DNA of 43,246 bases, taken from Candidatus Zixiibacteriota bacterium (GTDB taxonomy: Bacteria; Zixibacteria; MSB-5A5; UBA10806; 4484-95). This document shows positions 23,274 through 32,340 of the stretch, piece by piece. Location of the stretch: contig JAAEQD010000256.1 of assembly GCA_024231855.1 (NCBI GenBank), positions 1-43,246 on the forward strand. The letters run 5' to 3'. Numbering within the stretch: the stretch's first letter is position 1; every line of letters starts with the position of its first letter. The notes beneath the pieces are model-generated. The model had not been told where the DNA came from. It saw only the letters and a list, made by a program, of their open reading frames with translations, and did not search any database. A program made the position numbers and the translations under genes.

Positions 23274-25139
23274 TCAGGCTTCATCATGCCGCCAGAGAAT
23301 ATCCGCCAACCCCGATTTTCGCTCTATTTGACGAGACACACCGTCGGTGAAGATATTCTCGGTACACCAGGTCTCAACCGATTTTCTCGCCCTGGTCAAG
23401 CCGGTATAGATTAGTTCGCGAGTCACGACCGGCGATGGCTTATCAGGTAAAATCATCAAAATCCGGTCGAATTCCGATCCCTGGCTCTTATGCACGGTCA
23501 TCGCGTAGACGGTCTCATGATCCGGCAGCCTGACCGGCGGTATCATACGCAAAACGCCATCGGCCGATTGGAAACAGACCCGAAGGGGGCCGTCGGATTC
23601 CCCCCTGGGCAGGCCCGCCGGCAAAGTAATCCCGATATCGCCATTGAATAAACCGAGGTTGTAATCGTTCCGGGTTATCATCACCGGCCGCCCATCGTAC
23701 CAAATCGCCGACGGCTGTATAAGTCGCGCTGCGCGAAGTGTCCTTTCAATAAGATTGCTCATAGCCGTAACGCCGTAAGGACCCTCCCGGATAGCGCATA
23801 AAACGCGAAAGCGGCCAAACATCTCCAATGCCTGTACCGGATCGGCGGCTTTCAGGTAATCCCGATAGCCGACGATTATTTTATCCTTGATTTCATGTAT
23901 CATCGCCTCGGGGGAGGGCAATGTCGCCCACTTGATATCGGCGAATTCTCCGCTTGTCAAAATAGTCGTCGCTTCCTGGCTCTTTCCGGCGTTAATATCC
24001 CGGCTGATAGCCCCGATGCCGCTGGTTTCGCCAAAACGATAGCTTTTTTGAAGCTGTATCACACAGTCTCGTATCGGAGGATCGCTGTCGGTGTTTTGGT
24101 CACTTATAAGAGTTTCACCGGTGATCTCCCTGTACTGATCTGAGAATTGCGGCGAGTAGCCGGATTCTGATCCAAGTCCGCAAATATCGCCGAGAACCGC
24201 GCCGGCCTCAATGGAAGCAAGTTGATCTTTGTCTCCCAGAAGTATCAGGCGGGCGTCGGGCGCGACCGCCTGAGCCAATTTCGACATCAACGCCAAATCA
24301 ACCATCGATGCTTCATCGACGATCACCACATCGGCTGGTAACGGATTTTCGAGATTGTACTTGAAATAGGGCGTATGGCGAATGCTTTTAAGCAGGCGAT
24401 GTATGGTCGAGGCTTCGCCCGTGATCAATTTTCTTATGTTTTCGGAGCAATCGAGGCTCTCTTTCATATCCCTGATTGAATCCTGCAGGCGGGCCGAGGC
24501 TTTGCCGGTAGGCGCCGCCAGGGCAATGCGATATGCCTGGTTTTGCTCCAACAATAATGTCATGATCCTGGCCACCGCGGCGGTTTTACCGGTGCCGGGA
24601 CCGCCTGAAATAACGCAGAATCGTTTTGTTAAGGCGGTGAAAGCGGCTACCTTCTGCCAGTTGGTCTCCTTATCCGAGGTATCGGGGAACAATCTATCCA
24701 GACCATCACCTAATAACTGCCTATCGATATCATCATACTCCCGAGTTGCCCGGTCCAGGATGGATTCGGCCAGTATCCTCTCATAATTCCAATAACGGTA
24801 TAAGTAAAGCCGCGCCTGTTTATCGAGAATAAGCGGCCTATAGTCTCCGGGATAACCGACCACGGATGAAGCCCTCAAACAATCTATCCAGTTTTCCAGC
24901 TCCGGGCAGATAACGTTTTCATCGTTATGGTCGCCGGATAAAAGTTTACCTGAATAGGCGGCGAGATTGATGCAAATATGTCCGGCTTGAGTACGATTGC
25001 TGATCAGGGCGGCCGCTAATGATAGTTCCGGTCGGCTTTCATCCGACAGGTTTGATATGAACCGGGCAAAATGAATATCCAGTTCGGAAAAATCTCCGCT
25101 TGATTTCAATTGATATAAAATACCGTTTGCGTTATTCAT
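23274..25139 (-). CDS. recD: RecBCD helicase-nuclease subunit RecD
   Basis: A 621-residue superfamily 1B (5'-3') helicase subunit. Walker A is SGGPGTGKTAAVARI, Walker B is VVIVDEASMVDLALM, followed by LLGDKDQLASIEAGAVLGD, and the late motifs are AMTVHKSQGSEFDRI and LIYTGLTRARKSVE. The N-terminal 110 residues match the domain that contacts RecC. The start codon overlaps the recB stop in TAATG, so translation is coupled. In RecBCD it is the fast 5'-strand motor. The length is close to that of E. coli RecD (608). Confidence 0.96.
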   Translation of the reverse strand: MNNANGILYQLKSSGDFSELDIHFARFISNLSDESRPELSLAAALISNRTQAGHICINLAAYSGKLLSGDHNDENVICPELENWIDCLRASSVVGYPGDYRPLILDKQARLYLYRYWNYERILAESILDRATREYDDIDRQLLGDGLDRLFPDTSDKETNWQKVAAFTALTKRFCVISGGPGTGKTAAVARIMTLLLEQNQAYRIALAAPTGKASARLQDSIRDMKESLDCSENIRKLITGEASTIHRLLKSIRHTPYFKYNLENPLPADVVIVDEASMVDLALMSKLAQAVAPDARLILLGDKDQLASIEAGAVLGDICGLGSESGYSPQFSDQYREITGETLISDQNTDSDPPIRDCVIQLQKSYRFGETSGIGAISRDINAGKSQEATTILTSGEFADIKWATLPSPEAMIHEIKDKIIVGYRDYLKAADPVQALEMFGRFRVLCAIREGPYGVTAMSNLIERTLRAARLIQPSAIWYDGRPVMITRNDYNLGLFNGDIGITLPAGLPRGESDGPLRVCFQSADGVLRMIPPVRLPDHETVYAMTVHKSQGSEFDRILMILPDKPSPVVTRELIYTGLTRARKSVETWCTENIFTDGVSRQIERKSGLADILWRHDEA

Positions 25140-28100
25140 TATGTCCGTTCCGCGATTAGTAATTTAGTCAATTCCTCGATAAGTTCGACGTTGGGCTTAT
25201 CCGAAAAAATACCGTAATTATCACCGAATCTCGGATCGACGCCGCGTAGGAATATATAGAGAACCCCGCCAAAATCTCGATTATAACTGTAGCCCGGTAA
25301 CCTGACCGACAGATATTTATGCAAGGCTACGGTGTAGATATAATACTGCAACGTATAGAAATTAGCCGCCATCGTTATTGCCAGATTCTGTCGATTATAA
25401 TCTTTGCAAGTATTGCCGAGATGATTTGATTTCCAGTCGACTATAAAATACTTATCCTGATGCTTGAAAACCAAATCGATATAGCCTTTCATGAAACCTT
25501 TAACCGGAGAAAAACTCAGCTGTTCGATTGTTTCCGGAAATTTATCAGAAACGCCGGCCTGACTATATTTATCAAACAGATCTTTTAACTTATTAGGTGT
25601 AATAGTGTTTAGCGGAAAATAAAATTCCAGCTCATTTAATCGGCTCTCTTTGTTGACCTGCGAGAAACTTAACGCGCCGTTGCCTGTAGACATGGGTGTA
25701 GTCAGTACATTTCTTATCATTTCGCGTATAGTCTCGCACCAGGAGAGATCATAGCCATAGGCCGATAATTTATTGTTTACCAGCTCGGTCAATGCCGCGT
25801 TATCGGTATCGGTGAAATCCAGATTTTCAAACAGGTCATGGCAGAACGTACCAGGTTTGGCGCCCTTGGGGAATAAAAATATTCCAGACGGCGATTCTAT
25901 AGCGGAAATTGTTTCGATTTCCTCTTCCCGTCGGTTTGCGGCCAAATCAAGCGAATCGTAATCAGGTAATTCCAGAGCCACGGTTTTACCGGAAACAAGG
26001 TGTGAAAAACTGGAGATTCGCCAGTGTTGATCGATATCGCCCGAGAATTGACGGCAATTCAGTTTTAGCTTACTTGCGATCAAAGGCGAATATACTAATC
26101 CCTGTTTAATCGTCAGGGTCGACAGACCGATTGTACCGTCGGCTTTGTCTTTCAGCGTTTCCAACCCGGTTAAGATATCCCGGTTGCCGAGGTTTTTGAA
26201 ATTCTGCTCGGTATCATCAACTACTTTTATCGACTCGCTTATGGCCGGCTGATGGATCAGGTAGGCCGGCGCTGATGTGCCGGCTTTGTTAAAACGACCC
26301 CAGGGGAAGTAGCAGCGATGTCGGGCCCTGGTCAGCGCGACATACATAAGTCGAATGTTTTCCGCCAGTAATTCTCTTTCGGTGAATTTCCTATTCAGTT
26401 CATAATCATCCGAGCCCAAATCCAGGGTGAGTTCATTGTCGTTTGATTCATCATGGAAAATATTATCGCGAAAACCGGTTATCCTCGAATCTCCCCAGGT
26501 AAACGGGCAAAATACTATCGAATATTCAAGACCTTTGCTCTTATGAATGGTAATGATTTTTGCGGCGTTTTCATCGCTCTCCAGGCGAAGTTGATGTTCT
26601 TCAATCCGGGGCGTGTTAGGATTCCTCATAAGCGACAGCCATTTTAAAAGCGCCGTGATACCCAATTTACTTTCGGCGGCTTGTTGATGAAGAATTTCCG
26701 AAAGGTGCAGCAGGTTAGTCAGTCGCCTTTCGCCATCGGGGAAAGCCAGAAGTCGGGAACGCGTTTTTTGATCGGCCATCAACCTGCGAAACATGCTGAT
26801 GAAGCCCTGTCTGGAACAGAGATCGTGATAATCCCGGAATATATTCAACCAGGCTTCCCAGCGCGCGTCATTACCGGAAAGCTCATATAATTCCTCGCTG
26901 CCGATACCGATCATATCCGTTGCCAGCGCTGCCTTTATCAGTCCCTCGTTCCCCGGATTAACAACGGCGGCGATAACTCTCTCGGTTTCCAGGGCCTCAT
27001 GGGAGTCGAAGATATTATCGGTGCTATGAAGAACGCAGGGAATATTCAAGGCGGCCAGTGAATTCTGAACGATCAATGCTTCTCTGTTCGTCCGAACCAG
27101 TATAGCGATATCTCCAGCCTGCAGCGATCTTTCGCCAATCGTAATTTTATTCCTATCGCCCAGACTCAGAAGCCTGGAGATTTCGGCGGATACCGCCCGG
27201 GTTAACCGATCATAGGCGATTGATTTCGCGATAAAATTTTTGTCCCGGTCGCTGGTCTTTATCGAATCGGCGTCAAGAAACCAGATTTGAAAAGGCGATT
27301 CGGATTTACCGTCTATTGTTAAAACCGGCTTATTTTCATCTCCGGCTGGGGACGCCGGCTGAAACGGGATATCATCATATATAAATGGCCTGGCGGTTCC
27401 GCTGAAAATTTCGTTCAGGGCCCGAATCAATCCCTTCTCGGATCGCCAGTTTCGACCAAGTGTATAGCGATGGTTTACCTGGCCAATCGCCTTTATGTAG
27501 GTGAAAATGTCGGCGCCCCTGAAACTGTAAATAGCCTGCTTGGGATCACCGATTAAAAACAGTATACCGCCTTCATTGCCATAGATAGTCTTAAAGATAT
27601 CATACTGGACAGGGTCGGTATCCTGAAACTCATCTATTAAAGCCGCCTTGTATCTTTTCCTGATCGCTTGAGCCAGTGAGCCGCCGTTTGGGCCATGAAG
27701 CGCTTCATACATTCGAGTCAGGAGGTCATCGTAGAACTGGATATTTTGCTTCCGTTTTCGCTTGGTAAGCTCGATGTCGAGATATTCCAGAAGTTTAATC
27801 CTGAGACCGAGGTAAAATTGATTATAGATATTTCGAAGTTCGTCCGCTTTGAGGCTTAAATCCTCGCATAACTCGAAAAATCCCAGTTCAGGCGGATCGT
27901 CTTTTTTCCTGGTGCCTTTCTTTATTCCACTGGTCGTGAACTTATCGAACTTGTCGAACAGGTTGGCATTATTGCCGTCGGACGACAGTAGAGAATCCAT
28001 CCGTGTAATCCAGGCAGGGATACTCTCCGCTTTATAAATATTTCTTTTTAATGCCTTACAGTTTATTAGAGTCCGTTCTACTTCTTGTCTGGCCGCCGGC

Positions 28101-28780
28101 CATTCGTGTCGTGCTTTATCGAATACCGACTTAAAACCGCTTTCGGCTTTTTGGGCATCGGTGATTTCCACTTTAGGGATGATTTTTATAAACAGTCTAT
28201 TTTGATGGCCGCCCAGGAATTTTAGCAGTTTATCAGGACTATCGATTTTATTGCCTTTTTTGTCACGAAGGTAGTTTATCAACATGGGCGAGGCGCTATA
28301 AAAATATTTTCGCCAGAAATCATCGACTATTTCTCTCAACAATGCCCATTGATTAACTATCAGCTCCGTATCAAACAGGCTGCCGCTTTCGAAAGCGTTG
28401 TCATGAAGCATCCTCTGGCAGAAACCATGAATGGTAAAGATGGCCGCCTCATCGAATCCCCTTAACGCCGCCTGCAACCGTCTGATAGCGTCCCGACTAT
28501 CGCCACTGTTTTTCACCAGTTCCGCCAATGTTGGGTCATCGCTTCGACCGGATTTGAAAGCCGCGATTGTCCCTCGAAGTTTGCCCCGAATACGATCTTT
28601 CAACTCCTCGGTTGCCGCTTTGGTAAATGTTACTACCAGAATTTCGCTAACATCTAATCGTTTCTCCAGAACTAATCGTATATATAAACCGGCGATATTA
28701 TAAGTTTTGCCCGTGCCGGCACCGGCTTCAATGAGGTTCGTACCCTCGAGATGAACTTTATTTAACTCGAATTCCTGCAT
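25139..28780 (-). CDS. recB: RecBCD helicase-nuclease subunit RecB
   Basis: A 1213-residue UvrD-type (3'-5') helicase with a C-terminal nuclease. Walker A is EAGAGTGKTYN (Lys25); ALIDEFQDTDPVQYDIF is motif II, GDPKQAIYSFRGAD motif III, GLEYSIVFCPF motif V and YVALTRARHR motif VI. The RecB-family nuclease motif is near the C terminus (GYIDLVFKHQDKYFIVDWKS). It is about the size of E. coli RecB (1180). The start overlaps the recC stop in TGATG. It is the central subunit for double-strand-break resection. Confidence 0.96.
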   Translation of the reverse strand: MQEFELNKVHLEGTNLIEAGAGTGKTYNIAGLYIRLVLEKRLDVSEILVVTFTKAATEELKDRIRGKLRGTIAAFKSGRSDDPTLAELVKNSGDSRDAIRRLQAALRGFDEAAIFTIHGFCQRMLHDNAFESGSLFDTELIVNQWALLREIVDDFWRKYFYSASPMLINYLRDKKGNKIDSPDKLLKFLGGHQNRLFIKIIPKVEITDAQKAESGFKSVFDKARHEWPAARQEVERTLINCKALKRNIYKAESIPAWITRMDSLLSSDGNNANLFDKFDKFTTSGIKKGTRKKDDPPELGFFELCEDLSLKADELRNIYNQFYLGLRIKLLEYLDIELTKRKRKQNIQFYDDLLTRMYEALHGPNGGSLAQAIRKRYKAALIDEFQDTDPVQYDIFKTIYGNEGGILFLIGDPKQAIYSFRGADIFTYIKAIGQVNHRYTLGRNWRSEKGLIRALNEIFSGTARPFIYDDIPFQPASPAGDENKPVLTIDGKSESPFQIWFLDADSIKTSDRDKNFIAKSIAYDRLTRAVSAEISRLLSLGDRNKITIGERSLQAGDIAILVRTNREALIVQNSLAALNIPCVLHSTDNIFDSHEALETERVIAAVVNPGNEGLIKAALATDMIGIGSEELYELSGNDARWEAWLNIFRDYHDLCSRQGFISMFRRLMADQKTRSRLLAFPDGERRLTNLLHLSEILHQQAAESKLGITALLKWLSLMRNPNTPRIEEHQLRLESDENAAKIITIHKSKGLEYSIVFCPFTWGDSRITGFRDNIFHDESNDNELTLDLGSDDYELNRKFTERELLAENIRLMYVALTRARHRCYFPWGRFNKAGTSAPAYLIHQPAISESIKVVDDTEQNFKNLGNRDILTGLETLKDKADGTIGLSTLTIKQGLVYSPLIASKLKLNCRQFSGDIDQHWRISSFSHLVSGKTVALELPDYDSLDLAANRREEEIETISAIESPSGIFLFPKGAKPGTFCHDLFENLDFTDTDNAALTELVNNKLSAYGYDLSWCETIREMIRNVLTTPMSTGNGALSFSQVNKESRLNELEFYFPLNTITPNKLKDLFDKYSQAGVSDKFPETIEQLSFSPVKGFMKGYIDLVFKHQDKYFIVDWKSNHLGNTCKDYNRQNLAITMAANFYTLQYYIYTVALHKYLSVRLPGYSYNRDFGGVLYIFLRGVDPRFGDNYGIFSDKPNVELIEELTKLLIAERT

Positions 28781-31700
28781 CAGACACGCCTTGTTTCTTT
28801 TTCGAGAAGGGGAAGGTATACTTTCAGAGCGATGTCCTTGAAAACATCGTCGCCTGGGCTTGTATTGCCAAAACAGAGCTTGTAACTGGAATCTTCACTT
28901 TCACCGCGGTTATGATCTGTGCCCGACCATGTTGAGTTTGCTTTGTTTAGAGCGTAATCTTCCGGTTTGTTTTGATAAATCGATTCGGCGAACTTAAGCG
29001 ATGATTTCGGGAAAAATCGCAACGGTATCCACCTGCCCTGACGGTATAAATCAAGAAATTGTCTCAATACTTCGAGGCTGTTTTCAGGAGATGAATATTC
29101 CAGACAAAGATCGCTGCCAATAATGATACTTGCCGATGGGTAAGAAGCGGGTTTGATTATATTGTACAGCAGATGCTTTATCCATATCTTCAGCCTATCC
29201 CGGGCTTTGACTGTGGCAACCCTGTACTGGAGCCGGCCGGCAGGGTAGATGTTATCGAGATTTCCGGTTATCTTGATTCCCCCCACCTCATGATTAATAG
29301 CCAGGCTTTCAAGAGGGCCATTTTGCCGGAATTCATCCAGTTTTCTCCCGAATGTTTCAATATCGCCGATTATATTGCGGTAGATAGATTCTCCCAATCT
29401 GCCGTGCGGTAGAAGTCCCGAGGCTCTGGTGATATCCATATGCTGTTTTATATCGATTCCATCCAAATGTTTTTTCAACAGCCTGTTTTCAAGGTCATAT
29501 TTCTCCAAACCGGTCATCGTATAAGGCTCTCTGTCCTCAATCGTTAAATCGATTTCATCGAGATAAATCCCCAGTTGTTCAGCCAGAAAATATTTCGACG
29601 GATTACCGAAGAAGCGGCAGAGTTCGTCTATATCGATAACGTTTATTTCCTTATCCGTTTGAGGTAAACCGGAGCTTATAAACGCGGTCGGTTGCTTACG
29701 CCTTTCCAGCATTGACTGCCCTGCCAGGAAATTTTCCCTGGAATAACTGAAAAGCTTGGTGTCGCCTTTAAAGTATTCGGGGCTGAATGCCTGCAGACGA
29801 TGCCGGATTACGATGTGATCCTGAATATTGGCGCCGGGGAATTGGAATCCCTGGTTGATATAATCCATAAGTTCGCTGACTAAAACCGAAGGGGGGATAG
29901 CGCTATTGTCCTCGATGCTCTGCCCTACATAGCTGATATAGAACCTTTCCCTGGCCGAAAGAATAGCTTCGAGAAACAGATAGCGGTCGGAATTCCTGAT
30001 TGATCTGTCGCCTCGCCGGGGTTGTTGAGCTATCAGGTCGAAACTAAGGTGTTTTGATTGCCGTGGATAAGAGTCATGATTCATGCCTATCAGGCAGATT
30101 ACTTTGAATGGTATGCTTCGCATCGGCAGCATGGCGCAGAAAGTTACGGCCCCGGCAATAAAACCGAATCCTGAACTCTCATTATCGAATTCATTTTTCA
30201 GGTACTGGATGATAACATCAAGCGAGACCTCTTTTTCGAATCCAGCTTCTTGTCTGATAACCGACAGTTTATTCAATGCTCGCCGAATAATGAGTAATTC
30301 CCGGTTTGTTTCCTCATCATCAATAAATAATTTCTCGTAAATGTCGGCCAATAATTCTATCCATCCGCTCAATCTTCGGGGCTTTTTCAGAGCTTTCACG
30401 AAATCGAAAAGTCTGGTTAATAGTTCGGTAAATTTGCCCAGCGCCTGGGCTTTATCGCCTTCGATACTATCAAAAGGCAGAATACCCTTAAAGAGGTTTT
30501 CATTCCAGCCAGGGAGGGCGTAACCCAACAGCATCCGGTCCAGGCCGGCCTGCCAGGTGTTTTCGTTGTATTCGGGAAGTCCCATCCGGCCTCGGTGATG
30601 TTTATCTATACCCCAGCTTGTACGCGTTTGTCTTAACCAATGAACGATTAATTCCACGTCATTGACGCTAAGCGAGAATTTTCGGTGCACGAAAGACGGT
30701 TCAAGAATAGCCGCTATTTTTGATGCCTCGAATCGCCCATCGCATAAATCCAAAACGGCCAGAAATGTCCTGATAATTCGGCTTTCCCGGCTAACATTGC
30801 GATCGGTTATATTGAAAGGTATCCTTTGGGATTGATCTGTTCGGGTGTTGAATATTGCCTGAATATAAGGAGCATAAGCTTCGATATTAGGAGTCATGAC
30901 TAAAATATCCCTGGGATTCAGTTCGGGATCGGCCTCGAATATCGACAACAGGTTTTCGTACAGCACTTCGATCTCCCGCATAGGGCTGTGACAGGAATGT
31001 ATCTGAATAGATCTGTCGTTATCAGACAAGGATTTTAAACCGATATCCTGACTACCTCGTTCCCGCAGGTTTAAAATATCCGATTGAATGCAGTCAAGCA
31101 GATTATTTTCCTCGGGTTGCGCGAACGCCTCGTCCTCTTCACAACTGTTTTGATGGATAAGCCAGAAAAAATCCCGGCCCATTACCCCGGTTGATGCCAG
31201 AAGGCTATTACCCGGTTCCAGATGAAGGTCATCAATGGAGGGAATGTTGTGATCGTACCGGCGTGCTATTCTGTCGGTTTCTCTGTCCGATACTATGTCC
31301 GCCCAAAATTCCCTGCAGGGATTCATCAAAAACAGATTAACCTCTACAAGGCTCGATAAAGCGACAAGTATTTCAAGATGAAATGGGGGCAACGCGGAAA
31401 TGCCAAATATCGAAATCCGTTCCGGAAAATCATGAATCGTAAAAGATTGATTAAATGTCGCTTTTAGCAGATTTTCTTTTATCGCCGCCCGGTGTAATTT
31501 GTTGCCCTTTGACAGTTTTTGCCAGAGTTTTGCCTGCCAGTCATGACTTTTATTTTCATCCCATTTAAGAATCATATCCGGCCTGAATACCGTGTAATGA
31601 TCAAATGTGTCGGCAATTCGCCGGGCAAGCTGGTACTGCTTTAAACCGCTTTTATCATCTTTTAAATATTCACTAATGGAGGAAAATTCGCTTGAATCGA

Positions 31701-32013
31701 TTGGCCCTAATAGAAACCTCATTATTTTCCAGGTTAATATTTCCGGATCGAAAGCGGAATGCTCGGGCAAATCAGGGATAAATCTACGGAAGATTTCCTG
31801 AATAAATGAATTAGGAAACGGGAAACGAAAATTAGCGCAAATCCCTTGCTTCCTGGCATATTCCATCGACAGCCATCGCTCCATGCCCCGGCTTTGAACG
31901 ATTATGACTTCCTGGGTCAACGGCGAAGACAATGGCTTAGCGTTAGTTTTCTCGACCAGTTTTTCCGCCAGAATTTCCAGGCGATTACTGGTAATAAGCT
32001 TCAGACCGGGCAT
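28780..32013 (-). CDS. recC: RecBCD subunit RecC
   Basis: A 1077-residue RecC. It starts MPGLKLITSNRLEILAEKLV, followed by the family block VQSRGMERWLSMEYA and FPFPNSFI. DILVMTPNIEAYAPYIQAIF and the RRGDRSIRNSDRYLFLEAILSARERFYISYVG region are diagnostic of the dead-helicase fold that in E. coli reads Chi. It is close to E. coli RecC (1122) in length. It is first in the recC-recB-recD operon, the reverse of the scattered E. coli layout with ptrA. A perfect TATAAT lies at 32078-32073 on the same strand, about 60 bases before the start. Confidence 0.95.
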   Translation of the reverse strand: MPGLKLITSNRLEILAEKLVEKTNAKPLSSPLTQEVIIVQSRGMERWLSMEYARKQGICANFRFPFPNSFIQEIFRRFIPDLPEHSAFDPEILTWKIMRFLLGPIDSSEFSSISEYLKDDKSGLKQYQLARRIADTFDHYTVFRPDMILKWDENKSHDWQAKLWQKLSKGNKLHRAAIKENLLKATFNQSFTIHDFPERISIFGISALPPFHLEILVALSSLVEVNLFLMNPCREFWADIVSDRETDRIARRYDHNIPSIDDLHLEPGNSLLASTGVMGRDFFWLIHQNSCEEDEAFAQPEENNLLDCIQSDILNLRERGSQDIGLKSLSDNDRSIQIHSCHSPMREIEVLYENLLSIFEADPELNPRDILVMTPNIEAYAPYIQAIFNTRTDQSQRIPFNITDRNVSRESRIIRTFLAVLDLCDGRFEASKIAAILEPSFVHRKFSLSVNDVELIVHWLRQTRTSWGIDKHHRGRMGLPEYNENTWQAGLDRMLLGYALPGWNENLFKGILPFDSIEGDKAQALGKFTELLTRLFDFVKALKKPRRLSGWIELLADIYEKLFIDDEETNRELLIIRRALNKLSVIRQEAGFEKEVSLDVIIQYLKNEFDNESSGFGFIAGAVTFCAMLPMRSIPFKVICLIGMNHDSYPRQSKHLSFDLIAQQPRRGDRSIRNSDRYLFLEAILSARERFYISYVGQSIEDNSAIPPSVLVSELMDYINQGFQFPGANIQDHIVIRHRLQAFSPEYFKGDTKLFSYSRENFLAGQSMLERRKQPTAFISSGLPQTDKEINVIDIDELCRFFGNPSKYFLAEQLGIYLDEIDLTIEDREPYTMTGLEKYDLENRLLKKHLDGIDIKQHMDITRASGLLPHGRLGESIYRNIIGDIETFGRKLDEFRQNGPLESLAINHEVGGIKITGNLDNIYPAGRLQYRVATVKARDRLKIWIKHLLYNIIKPASYPSASIIIGSDLCLEYSSPENSLEVLRQFLDLYRQGRWIPLRFFPKSSLKFAESIYQNKPEDYALNKANSTWSGTDHNRGESEDSSYKLCFGNTSPGDDVFKDIALKVYLPLLEKETRRV

Positions 32014-32340
32014 TGAAGATTCCTAGTGTTTCTATTTGTAACAAAAGGTCAGATGTTTTTCATCGCGACCTTATTATATTGACTGAAAAGTTAAACGAAT
32101 ACGCAATGGTTTGCAAGCTTATTTATCCGCGTTAACCAGAACAGGCTCTCCAGTATTAAATCCTGCTACAAGACAGATAATTTCTAAAAATGGAAATTAT
32201 ATGTCAATAATCCGAGTCCGTCTATGCTACACGGCTGTAACAGGTTGAGTTTCAATTTTAAATTCGGCCCGTTTTCTGTCCGAATATAAATAGTGCGCAA
32301 TACCGGGTTCGGTAATCGGCCAAAATAAACAGATCGTTAA
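32014..32340. other. Divergent intergenic region, recC / hybrid sensor kinase
   Basis: A 327-base gap between divergently transcribed genes with no ORF of note. TATAAT on the minus strand at 32078-32073 probably serves recC; its -35 region is poor. On the plus strand I see no convincing promoter and no ribosome-binding site directly before 32341. Confidence 0.5.

Noticed and set aside
23274..32013. AddAB-type helicase-nuclease
   Set aside because: Three separate subunits are present, including a SF1B RecD and a RecC with no ATPase motifs, which is RecBCD.
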